This document shows positions 28,701 through 39,460 of a stretch of 64,000 nt of DNA, piece by piece. Numbering within the stretch: the first letter of the stretch is position 1; each line of letters begins with the position of its first letter. Origin of the DNA: Callipepla californica brunnescens. Lineage: Eukaryota > Chordata > Aves > Galliformes > Odontophoridae. The notes under the pieces were generated by a model. That model did no database searches and was not told the DNA's origin. It saw only the letters and a program-made list of their open reading frames with translations. Both the position numbers and the translations under genes were made by a program. The DNA is taken from the NCBI GenBank assembly GCA_023055505.1, contig JALIRH010000002.1, positions 17,219,937 through 17,283,936 on the forward strand, in the 5' to 3' direction.

Positions 28701-30639
28701 ACATCAGTGGCTGATATGAAAGTTTGATTAAATTCTAGGGACATAAGGCTCTACCCAAATGAGCTTTCCAAAACAGAAATAAATAACTTAAGCAAACAAA
28801 CACAAACTCCCCTTGTGAACAACAGAGAGCATATATGGCAGTGAGGAAAGTAATCAAATGTGCAAAGCAAACAGAAAGATCTTAAATAGATGAGAATCAT
28901 TTCAAGGGAAAAAAAAAAACACTAAAGGAAAAATGTAGAAGCAGGCACTGGGTTTGTGTCGTTTAAACAGTAAATTAGTGGTCTATCAAAGGATTTACAT
29001 TTCTTTACGCAGCATTTTAAATTAATAAACGTAAGGTTGCAGAAAATACCTGATACTTGGCAAAAAGAAACATTATTTAAAAACACATAATAATTCAGTG
29101 TGGAAGGCACCTCCAGTCCAAACTCTGCTTAAAGCACAGCAAACTTCAAAGTTAGATTCAACTTTGAAGATTACTCAAGACCATATCCAATTCAATTTAG
29201 ACTGTCTCAGAGAATGGAGGTCAAAAGAATATTGCTAAGGTCTACATTTCTGTTTACAGGAACCTTTTCATATTAAAAAATGCATTTATAATAAATAGTA
29301 GGCAGAACAAAAATAAAATCTATAGTGTCAGAAAAAAAAAAAAATAGACTTTCTAAACTGACAAGAAGCAAAGGAGAAGATTTCCAGCTTAGTGAAGACA
29401 GAAGTCCTTCTGAACATTTCTATCCCACAACTCCCTGAATTAGCCTGGGAAAGTTGTTCCATCTCATGATAACCACCTAAATTAAAAGTCAGCTCTTGTC
29501 ACTACAGTTTCATTAAAAATCAAAATGTTTTAGCTATTTGTTTCTGTTATAGCAAAAGTCCAAATTTCATAGTAATAACAGACTCTAATATATGCCTGTA
29601 CAACTGAAGGAAAAGAAAGCTCCTGCAGGAAGAATTGCAGCTGTTCCATCTCTGCTTCAGAATACAGAAATGAAACAAATATAATAAATTGCTGATATGT
29701 TGCAAATTGATCCTTAGGATATCTGATAACAATACCTTCTGTAGTGAAAGGCAATCATCATCATTTCCCATACTCAAACTTCATGTTTCATACACCTGTG
29801 GAAGTTGTAGAAGTGGACAGGGCAATAGGGACAACACAAAGCTGTGTGTTCCCAAGGTTTTCTGTGGACTGATTTCAAGCCACATCAGTACTAAGGTTTC
29901 TGTTGCATGGAAGTTGATGACAGTAGTGGTTGTGGAATTTGAGAAAGACCATTTGAACTGTAGGCAGTTGTCACAAATGAGATTTTGTGAAAAATATTTT
30001 GAGAATGCTCATAGACTAAAAGACTAAGAATAAAATAAATGAAGAAATAAAATCAAAATGTAAGAAACGGAGAAGAGAAAATGGAGACAGATATTCAAAT
30101 TTTCCATTTTTCTCTTCTTAAGTATAAGCCACTTTCAGCATCCAGTACTTTTGAAAATGCATCCTTTATCCAGGTGACTAAGCATTTGCAGAAATAAACA
30201 TGCAGCAAGCTTTTATAAATAGATCTCAAATATAAGGGTATACGTTCTCCAGGGAGGAGTGAAAGAATTTCAGCTTCCTCCTCTCCTCCAGCTCCACATG
30301 TCCCCTCTCTCATGTGTCCACTGATGCTGCTTTAGCAACTCAACACTCCCCACTCTTCAGTTCCTCCAGTGACAGGATGATATCCCTTACACTGGGAAGT
30401 TCAGCTTCTCAATTTACAGCAGAGCTACATCTGCCCCAAATGTGTGCAATACACGACTGCATAATAGTTCCAAGGGTCTTTATGTTAAAGCCTTCATGCA
30501 AGGTCTGTAATATCATGTAGCGACAGAGCTGAGATAGCGATTCTTTAGTAGTACCTTGTGGGGTGACATATATTCCCAAATTGTGTAAACCCCTTTTTCT
30601 AGAAATCTTTGTTGCTTTTTTTTTTTACTATGGGCTCAC

Positions 30640-30948
30640 CTTTCCAGATATTCCTGGAAAATTGATCTGAAATACATACAGGTAATATTTAAGCTAAGGG
30701 ATAAAACCAATCCAAACAAAAATGAAATGAATATGTAGGAACAACTTGGATTTTCTGCATATGGAACTGAGGTCAGCAAAGTGTTACTTATAAGTAATAT
30801 GGCCCACATACTTTCTGCAATCAAAATAACAATTAAAAAAAGACCAATTAAGAATACATTGGATGGCAAATGTTTTTCAGTATCTTCCAAAAAATTGTAA
30901 GCTGATGAGAGATCTTTCTGCATTCAACAGTCTTATTATTGAGGCAGA
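30640..30948 (-). other. Possible cryptic exon in the ZFPM2 intron (speculative)
   Basis: On the same strand as ZFPM2, 377 bp beyond its donor, a 309-bp segment is bounded by an acceptor-like ATTCATTACAG and a near-perfect donor (GGAAAG then GTGAGC). Inside, an ATG at about 30921 opens 94 codons up to the donor, with two hydrophobic stretches (around FLIGLFLIVILIAES and YIFISFLFGLVLSLS) that could be membrane spans. In frame with the ZFPM2 exon, however, it hits a stop, and the T-rich composition alone can produce hydrophobic frames. I do not recognise the peptide. Most likely fortuitous. Confidence 0.15.
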
Positions 30949-31319
30949 CTGTAATGAATTTTAGCTTTAACCAGTGTAGTTAATTATCTTCTATGTCATT
31001 CAATAATATAAATTAAATATCAAACAATTGATGCTATCAAAAATTTTAAAAGCTACTAAAAATCAGATACTGCTGCTGAAAGGGGGCAGCGTAGTTCAGT
31101 AAACAAGGAAGCAATGCTTCCTTTTTCCTGTCAAATAACAAGATGACTATTATTAACCTGTGTTGCATATAACTCCACGTGGACAGCTGCCATAGGTGCA
31201 CTAATTGGAAGTGATCCCAACACTGCTGTCCACGAGAGCTAACAAGGTCTCTTTTCTGAGTGTTCCAACTGCATAATGACCCAGGCTGACCCCACAGAGC
31301 GAGGTGCCCAGGAGCACCT

Positions 31320-31325
31320 ACATAC
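31320..31325 (-). other. ZFPM2: Splice donor of the ZFPM2 exon
   Basis: The minus strand reads TCCTTG followed by GTATGT. The GT is present and positions +3 to +6 are acceptable (ATGT instead of AAGT). The exon side ends in TTG rather than the preferred CAG, so this is a moderate-strength donor. It leaves the exon after a complete Leu codon. Confidence 0.88.
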
Positions 31326-31444
31326 CAAGGAGTTGTTGTTGAGATCCATCTTCCCGGTGAAGGGCCCCCACGTCGTCCCCACTGGGAGCTGCTGCCGACT
31401 CTGGACCTTGCGTTCCCCATCCTTCTGGACAACCTCCAGTTCCC
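31326..31444 (-). CDS. ZFPM2: ZFPM2 (FOG2) internal coding exon, residues about 102-140
   Basis: FOG2 is a nuclear multi-zinc-finger protein that binds the N-terminal finger of GATA factors (GATA4/5/6) and modulates transcription in heart, gonad, lung and diaphragm development. This exon supplies two bases of a split Gly codon, then 39 codons reading [30 protein letters not shown] and KMDLNNNSL. From memory the human protein is identical except for about three residues (Phe to Val, Ile to Val, Pro to Thr). The TTWGPF stretch is where the PR/SET-like N-terminal domain begins; the NuRD-binding N-terminal motif and all zinc fingers lie in exons outside the window. The exon enters in phase 1 and leaves in phase 0 after a Leu codon, as expected before the KTKAQ exon of the family. 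It has no stop or frameshift and is clearly GC-richer than its surroundings. ZFPM1 is the only close alternative, but the residue match favours ZFPM2. Confidence 0.95.
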
Positions 31445-31474
31445 CTGCAAACAAAGAGCAAAAGAGGTGTTTAG
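31445..31474 (-). other. ZFPM2: Splice acceptor and probable branch point of the ZFPM2 exon
   Basis: Reading the minus strand, a pyrimidine-rich tract (CTCTTTGTTTGCAG) ends in AG immediately before the exon. A CTAAAC match to the vertebrate branch consensus lies at 31469-31474, with its branch adenine about 26 nt upstream of the exon, a normal distance. The acceptor fixes the exon start in phase 1. Confidence 0.9.
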
Positions 31475-32419
31475 AGGGTTTACCCTTGCCCTGACAGCAG
31501 CTACCTCTGTGTTTGCTGTGCATAGATGGCATTCAGAGGATCCCTGGAATGAGAATTAATTACACTTGTCTGAAAAAAACAACCAATCTGATCATCTTGC
31601 AGAAGAAAAACAAACCTCTTCCCTTACAATTCTATTCTAAGGCGATCCGGAAGGTTACTTTTTTTCTACCTTTTCACATGCAGTATGGCTTGAAGACATT
31701 TTTAATCAGAAGAGTGGATTCAAAAAGTTCTTAAAAAATGCTGAGGAGGGAGAAGACGATAGCTGAGAGTGCAACAGCCCCTGGTACATGAGCCTCCGTG
31801 ATCCATTTCACTGTCAAAAGAGCACATTCTGAAGCATTTGGCTCCTAAATACTTTTTAAACATATTTCACAGTGAGAAAATCCAGAGCAACTTCACTGAT
31901 TTTGAAGACACTACTAAAAATATTTACTAGAATTACAACAATAGAGATTTTGAATGGAGTTCAAGCTAGGCCCAAAATAATTTAACGTGCTAGATTAAGA
32001 TTTTAACACAATGTGTAAAAGCAACAGAGGGGTAAAGAATGATTTTGTTTTTTAGTGTGTACTAATCCTGCCTTGTCCATAAGGTTACTTCATGTTTGAA
32101 AGTACGGACTTTAACACCTTAAAGTGTTACTTCGGTTCACTTTAACTATTCTGGTTTTGTTAATTTTATTACAGGATTAAAAAAAATACTCTGGACAACT
32201 CTCCTTTGCAAAGCAATTTCCTCAAGAAGTCTGTTTCCCTATGAACAAATACTACAGTTAAAAGTGTGATAGCAGCTACACTCATATACACAATTACACA
32301 ATTTCCAAAGTTCTTCTCTAAAACAGTACATATAAATTCTGTTTTCCAACTTAAAGAGGGATGCAACGAGGAAGGGCTTAGTGCTTTCCTCGTCAGACAT
32401 TTCACATTTGCTCAAGTTG

Positions 32420-32690
32420 TTACTCAGGTTTGCTCTTCCTGCAGGTGGGCACAAAGGCTGCAAATCAGCTGCTGCCCCGGTGCAGAACTTCCCCCCTCCC
32501 TGCAGCACTCCTTCTGCAGTCTGCTAAGTTCTCTTCCTCCCTCTAAGCAGCAGCAATGCTTGCCGTTCGCAGCAGCACATCCCGTCTTGACAACTCTCCC
32601 CCTAATCAGGGCCATGCTTTTGCACAAACAGTGGGAAGTCCAACTATGCAAGAAGTAAACTCGTTCCAGATTTAGAACTGGCAAGTGCTG
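32420..32690. other. GC-richer block about 1 kb upstream of the ZFPM2 exon
   Basis: Relative to the minus-strand gene this block lies roughly 1.0-1.25 kb 5' of the exon. It contains GCAGCAGCAATG and CTGCTGCCCCGG words and a few CG dinucleotides, but is not CpG-dense. No TATA box or first exon could be supported. It is worth noting only because of its position relative to an exon that contains an internal start codon. Confidence 0.4.
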
Positions 32691-35600
32691 AGAAATTAAC
32701 CTTGGGCTTGAGGAAGTGAGTAACTCCTCCTGGCTTGCAGGCAGTCACCACAGACTTCCCCCAATGAGCCATTCCCGTGAACGCCTGCATTTATGCCTCA
32801 GCCAGGCTGCAAAGGTTCTCTTGAGTTAATCTTGACCATTTTCCAAAGAGACTTGGCTCCTGCTTCCATTTCCAAGCACAGAAATCTAAATTTCACCTCT
32901 GAGTGTTGCAGATTACAAAACTACTCGATGTAAAATTGTGCATCAGGTCCTCCTTGCAAACTGGAACAAATCTGGGAAATAGAGCTGTACCAGTTTACAA
33001 AAGCTTGCATGTATGCGGGTGAGTTATCATCATGACAGGGCTCTGACAGCTTAAATGGCAGTATGTAAGCAGCAAAGCTTATTATGGCTACATTATATGT
33101 CATTTACATATGTGATATATATGCATGCAAACAGAAATATACATATATATACATTTTTTTCCCTCTCACAGGTACACAGTCACAAATCTTTTGAATCTTA
33201 AAATATCTCTTTGTATGTTAATTATGTAAGACAGGAGTCTTTCTGGCACTACAAGGCAAATTGATCACTTACACATACTGCAGCATTTTCTTTCTACATA
33301 GAGAAGAAAACTGTAGCATTTACTTGCTTTTACACCCTAAAAAACAGCCATGTCTATGGACATGTCACATTTAACTGATACCAGAGGAATCATGAGAATC
33401 TTTGAAAACCCTTTTAAAAAATAATTCAGCCTCCCTTTCTGCCACTGACATTTTTCATCTGAAAAGGGTTCAGACACAGTCAAACAGTGACTCCTTATCT
33501 GTACCTGTGGATTTACAAGCAGGCCTGTCTTTTAATGGATTAAGAACGACAAACTTGGGGCAGATCATCCAGTGATATCCAAAAACCTACCTAAGTTTTA
33601 AGGTACACATCATTACACTTTATATTTTAAATAAGATTAATAACACAAATCTTATATCTGATAAGTATTTCAGGTTTGAGGCAGACATAAAAATGAGTCG
33701 CTACTTTCCAAAAGTGTATTTTTTTCCTCCATTTAAGGGTTGAGTAAGTTAGTATAAATTCTTTCTCTTTTGTTACAGTCCCATGATGTAATTTAGTTGA
33801 TACTTTCCAGTATGTATTAATACACCGAATGCACTGCAGATGGGATGACAACACGCAGAGCTCTACTGGAGTTGTATTTCCCTTCCACCAAGACCACCAT
33901 ACCAGAGGGCAGTAGAATGTTTCTCTACGGTCACTCAGCATTAACAGCATTCATTTTAATATGAGGGATGTATGCACACATTAAGAGTTGCAAAAAATAA
34001 CCTGCTGATGTGTTCTGGCAAACAAATGCGTTTTGGTTACAAAAAAGGTGCAGCACATTACAATTTGATCTGTAGGAAGATCACTGCCACCAAAAATCAT
34101 TGGTGAAGAAAGAAAATGTAATGCTAAGGGAGGGTAATTCAAAAAAACAATACAGGAAAGTAAGGTCTACTATCATCTGCTAAAATTATTTTTTTCCTAC
34201 CAGACACATCTTCATCCCTTTTGTAGAATCACAGCATACAATCCTTTGTCTGCACTAAGCAGGGGAAGGCCAGGGGCGGGTACAAGGGTTTGTAAAAGAA
34301 AGATTGCAAATGTCACTATTAAAAATCCTCTGATGAATACCCTCTGACCACTGAGCAAATAGTCTGCAACTTTCCTGCATTCATTTACAACCTTTTGCTC
34401 CTCTGAAATTTCATATTTGTTAAATGGTATCAAAACTGTGATAACAGATTACATCAGGAAGAGTGGCTGAGATTTCTTTACCATACTAGCACTGGCAGCT
34501 AGAAGCGCAAAGCCTCAGCCAGCACTGACTCTTCCCAGGTGAGGTAGTGTTTTCTTTTCTTATTATTATTTTGGAGGGATTTGTTTGTTTCTTTCCCCAG
34601 CTTCTCCTTCAGGAACACACTTATTTCCAGCTTGCTGAGTAAGTTTATACAAAATATTTGAGACACATAGTATGGGCTAATCAATTTTGGTAAAAGATAA
34701 TGCTGTTAGTGCTGTGGGCTGTTTCTCTTATCTTGTTGATGTAGCATACTTTTAAAGTCTGTGATTACTCAAAGACTTATGATAGCTGCACTGTAAAAGA
34801 AGCCCCAAGTCATGACTCACTAGTAGAGCTACAAAACAACCCATGGCTTTTAAGATATTAGGCCACCTTGGTGGATACAAAACCAGAATGAAATGACTCA
34901 ATTTAGGACTCTTTCCTGACATTAACGTATTGTCTTAGGGATGTCACAAAGGGCTTGTATAAAACAGAAGGGGGAAGGTTAGTTTAACTTTGCCTTTTTG
35001 TAAAGCAAGATCAGAATCATTTTTAAAAATTCATGTGCAGTGTAGATGAATCTGACAACAGATTTTGGCCCTTAGGAGGATTTGACTACAGTTTGAATAC
35101 CAGAAGAATTCAACTGTAAATAGCATTTCTGAACAAAGGAGTTCTGGCTTTCATCCACCTGCCCACACTTCGGAACAAGAAACAGAGGAGTCCATATCTG
35201 AAGGTGTGTGAAGAGCTGAGTTTTGGGGGCAGAAAAGAGGAAGTACTTTGTTCAGAAATAACTTTAACCAGATTGATAAATGTTTAACATTTCTAAGCAA
35301 GTCACTGATCGCTTTGGCTTTAGTAAGGCTTTTTGTTTTGCTTTGTTTGTTTTTGTTTTTATCAGGAATAGCTCTCTAAGTGGTGTCAGCTAAAAAGGAT
35401 GAGCAAGCTCTTTCTCTGCTACAATTAGGGACCGGTTACTTGACATGCATTAGCAAATGGCTCCTTCTTTGCATATTTCCTACGCATAGCCACCTGGCTT
35501 CGTTAATGAATATTTTTGCACAGCAGAGAAATAGTGTGTGTCATAGTTTCAAACAAGGACTGCTCTGAAGTCATACCTAACGAGTGAAAAACACTCTCAT

Positions 35601-37539
35601 AAGTTCTTAAATGCTGCCCAGCCCAGATCCAAAGATCTGCCAGCATTGCCATGTGCACAGAACAAATTTGCAATTAATACTGGAACCAGCTAACATGTTT
35701 ACTTTTGCACACAGCAGTTCAAAGAGAGCACAGAACTATCCTTCTTCCACTCATGTGATCCTTAACAAGGCATGTCCAATATGAAATGCTCATCCACTTG
35801 CTTGGCAGACATAAACTGCATTATTGAGATACCTCCTCTAAATTCTCCTCCCTCAATTTTCAAGTCTCTGAGACATAACACACTCTAAACTACAGTTTCG
35901 AACATAAACTTGAAATATGGCGTTCTCTATTCAAGTACTCCAGTCAAACCCTGATAAATCAGGCTGGCCATGCAGTGATCTTATCCTTTCTGACTCTTTA
36001 ATAAATCGAACCTTGTAAGTTCACGCTGTTGGAAGTTGTCACTAAATGAAATTGTGACCTTATCCGATGCGTGAACTTATCCTGCTGACAACATTTATTG
36101 TGTGGATAAGAACAGGGAAAAAAAGAAAAAAAAAAAAAGACTTTTGATAATTGTGATCTTAGCCATACGTAACTCTAACAGATGGGATATTTTTGATGTT
36201 CCATTAATGATTTCTCTGATGAGACTACCCTGAAAAAAAAAAAAAATAATGTGCTTCATAGGTAAGAGTTAGGGGCACTGGCAAGCAGCATTAGAAGTGC
36301 ACAAAGAGGTAGTGGCTGACAGCAGTGAATCAGAAGCTATTACCCTAACACAAAGAGCTTTGAATTAGCTTGTAATTACACTGGAAAAGATAACATAATG
36401 GAGGTGGCAAAAAAGAAACACTCCCTTTCCACAGGACACATTCAATAGCCAAAAACTCTAAAACAAGTAACCGAGAGTCTGAAGCAGCAACCCTCAGTGT
36501 GCTAAGCCATGGCACTTTGTGATGAATGAACGAATACATGAATACCACATCCCCTTTTCAGCGCTGACTGGAAAGTTGCCGCTGCCGTTGTGGAGGAGGG
36601 TTGGCTAAAAGCAATTCACACGGCTCTGTTATGAAAACGGCCAACCATCTAACATCAGCACGTCTGTCTGCCAGGGATACAACACATCCTTTTACCTAAT
36701 TCAGCACAGGAATGAGCTTGAATCCACATCTCTCTACAGCACTACACACAGTCATCAGCTCAGTCACCCTGGAATGGGAAGATCTGGGAGGTTTGGGGGT
36801 AACATTTAACTACAAGCATGTTCTGCAATGCAACCACTGTGACTATCTCACTAAAAAGGCTCATGCACATATCGAATCCAAGCAGTAACAAACTAAATTA
36901 CAGCCAACCTTGAAAAGAAATTTTACAATTTCCTTTGCAGTAAAAATTGCATTTCAAGGATTGTCCAGAGCAAAATGCAACATTGAATTTTGCTGCCCCA
37001 AATAAGAGGACGTTGGCCTGGCCACCGCTAAGGGAGCAGCCTCCTTCCTCTGAAATCATGGCCAGCCCCCTGCAATTTTTTCCCTGCCCCACTCCTCTCT
37101 GGTCCCTTCCATTCCAAGGAGCAAGGCCAGCACAGCCTTTTAGAGATATGGCTCTGATTGGATCAGACACAAGGATAACCCACAGGTTCAAGCCACCGTT
37201 CTCCTCTGCCTGGAGATAGATGCAGGTCTTGATAGCAGACACAAAGCAGGAGAAGCTGCCACATGGCTTCCCTCCTCATCGACCTGCTGAATGTTGCTGC
37301 ATCTTGCCAGTGCTGTCACAGAACTGTGTATTCTAGGCAAAAGGATGAGACACGAAAAACCTTCTCTAACTTCAGTAACAAAAACCTCACTTTCTCTCTA
37401 CCTTTCTTCATAGCACTGAAAGCCAGAAGCAGTTTATCTCTCCTACCTGCTGCTAGTACTGAAAATGGCAGAGAGTGCAGGTACTATCCTTATCTTCAAC
37501 AGCACTGTTCTACAATGGACAATAAAGAAAAGAATATTC

Positions 37540-37770
37540 TGAAAGTGAGGATAGGGGAAGAATAGACAAAGATAGTCAGGAAAAAAAGGACCATGGAAGG
37601 TGAAAAACAAAATCCAAAAACAAGGCAAGAGAGGGAGTGTCTAAGGAAATAACTGCCTGTAGTTTCATGTCAGGTCCAATCAGGATACAGTCAGCCTGAA
37701 GAAATGGAAACAGAAGATAGTCAGGAAACAGAGGGAGGCAGAAGCCCTGCAGCAGTGAGGGAACACATTT
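37540..37770. repeat. Purine-rich tract with a spaced direct repeat
   Basis: The plus strand is strongly purine-biased. The 14-mer AGATAGTCAGGAAA occurs at 37570-37583 and again at 37715-37728, 145 bp apart in direct orientation. No gene or transposon was recognised. Confidence 0.75.
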
Positions 37771-39412
37771 GTACTTCCAGGCATGAAACATATGGACAGA
37801 AGTGCATGAATTCACATTTAGAACCAGAATGTAAACACTATTATCCTACTTAGCCAAAGCATGTGTGTTTTTATAAGTACTTAATTTATAAGCTGAGCCA
37901 CCAAAATAAACCATACTTCTTTTAATACCTCCTTGCTCAGCTGAATAATGGCTAAACTGTACACATGAAGTGTATCAGTGCTGCACGCAGTGCTGTGATT
38001 TCACCTGACATCTGGCCTAAACCATTTTCTGTCTCCAAGTAGCCAGATAAGAATAGCTTAGTGCAGACAATCTTTTTTTTTCCTGAGAAAAAGTTTTATT
38101 ACTGGTTGTTTAATATACACTAGGTTCTGACTAATACCACCACAACACTGGTACAGTACTCCAGCTTGTTTAGTGGGACCTTAGCTACTGGTACGAAAGC
38201 TGCTCCAGATTCCCAACTGCAATGCAAAAATCAACTTGGTAATGTGAAGGCACATCATGCCCCACAACAGTTTCAGAGACCATAGTTTCAAAAGAAACGT
38301 GCACTGATACTATACATACTTACAATATAAAGTTGAGCTCTATTTGTAAGTTCTTCATTTGTTTATATAAATTCTACACGAAGGAAAGATTTACACTCCT
38401 ATAGTGTCTCATGCTCCTATAATGCACAGAACTAATATGAACACAACATCACATCCCACATTTGAAAAGAACGGACCTACAGTGGTGAGCACCTCTGCAT
38501 CAATTGTGACAATGCAACTTTGGAATTCCAAAGAGTGAGGGCTATTAATTAAAGAACTGCTAAATTGTAGTTATCTGCTTTCAAGGCTAAAGCTCAACTA
38601 TTATAAAAGCACCGTTTTCTCCTTGTTTGTTAGGAAGGAGTACATAAAGAACACTGCTGCTGGAGTCCATTTAGCTTCTTAGTGCAATGGTTTTAATCAG
38701 CTGTATAGGCATTTCTGTTATTTGGACTGCTTTGCAAAACTTACAGAGACCTACTGAAAGAAAAGTGCATTTCCCTGACACAATCCCAAAGAAGAAGCAA
38801 TGCTTGTTCACTGCCAGCTATTAACCACAACAGAGATATTGCTACATTCCTAAATTTTTCATTGCCTTGTGCTGAAGAAATTGGATAGAAAACCAGAATT
38901 ACAGAAGGCCACAGCCAATGGAGCAACTGGTGAAGAGGAAAAGATCCTTCTGTCTTCCCAATTATCCTAAAATCTGTGAAAGCGTGAGATATGTTCTGAT
39001 TTATGACAGCTCTGTACACTACTCCATTGCTAGTAATGCAGACCTGCATAGAGCTGTAATTCTACGTACTGGGGGAACTCAAAAAGGAATCTATTCAAAT
39101 GACTTCAGTCATTTCTCCAAATCTAGTCACAAAAGGTTGCAAGTTAAATTTTAGACCCTTAAAAAGGCTGTCGTGGTGAAATCCTGACCCCACGATGCAA
39201 TCAGCAGTAACTAGCTTTAGCTTTGAGTCCACTCGCTACAAGAACAGTTTCCACCTTCATTATCAAATTACGAATCTCACATAAGAATAAAAATATTTTG
39301 TTCTTATTTTTGTTTTTCTAATAACTTTCCACCTTCACATCTAGGATGCATAATTGAAAAGGTTTTTTACTCTCTGTACATGCTATGGAAAAACAGGAGT
39401 AGAGATATTTAC

Positions 39413-39460
39413 AGAAATACAACAAACAAACAAACCACAACAACAAACACACAAAAACCA
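39413..39460. repeat. A/C-rich AAAC-type simple repeat
   Basis: AACAAACAAACAAACC is followed by CAACAACAAACACACAAAAACC, a low-complexity A/C tract with a strong strand bias. Confidence 0.9.

Larger units (their letters stand above)
1..31319 (-). other. ZFPM2: ZFPM2 intron 3' of the exon (partial, at least 31.3 kb)
   Basis: No convincing coding exon was found. I looked specifically on the minus strand for the next family exon (KTKAQ, then a block with a GPKWLLD motif) and did not find it, so the intron probably runs off the low-coordinate edge. The sequence is AT-rich, stop-dense and repeat-poor apart from a CR1 tail relic near 4.9 kb, a hAT-like element near 17.4 kb and simple repeats. Somewhat GC-richer blocks occur at about 18.7-19.1, 20.0-22.0, 22.5-22.75 and 24.4-24.65 kb, without recognisable genes. 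The intron call assumes the adjacent exon was not missed by eye. Confidence 0.8.

Noticed and set aside
31046..31532. Open frames running across the ZFPM2 exon on both strands (for example at 31046-31450 and 31276-31494)
   Set aside because: These are shadows of the GC-rich exon in wrong frames or extend past its splice sites. Only the 119-bp splice-bounded frame matches a known protein.
34212..34433. Minus-strand frame with a hydrophobic stretch (FLIVTFAIFLLQTLV) as an exon
   Set aside because: There is no acceptor and donor pair in suitable phase, no recognised family, and the length is within chance for this composition.
38741..39049. 102-codon minus-strand frame as a gene
   Set aside because: It overlaps a plus-strand frame of similar length, shows no motif, and lacks splice or start context worth reporting.
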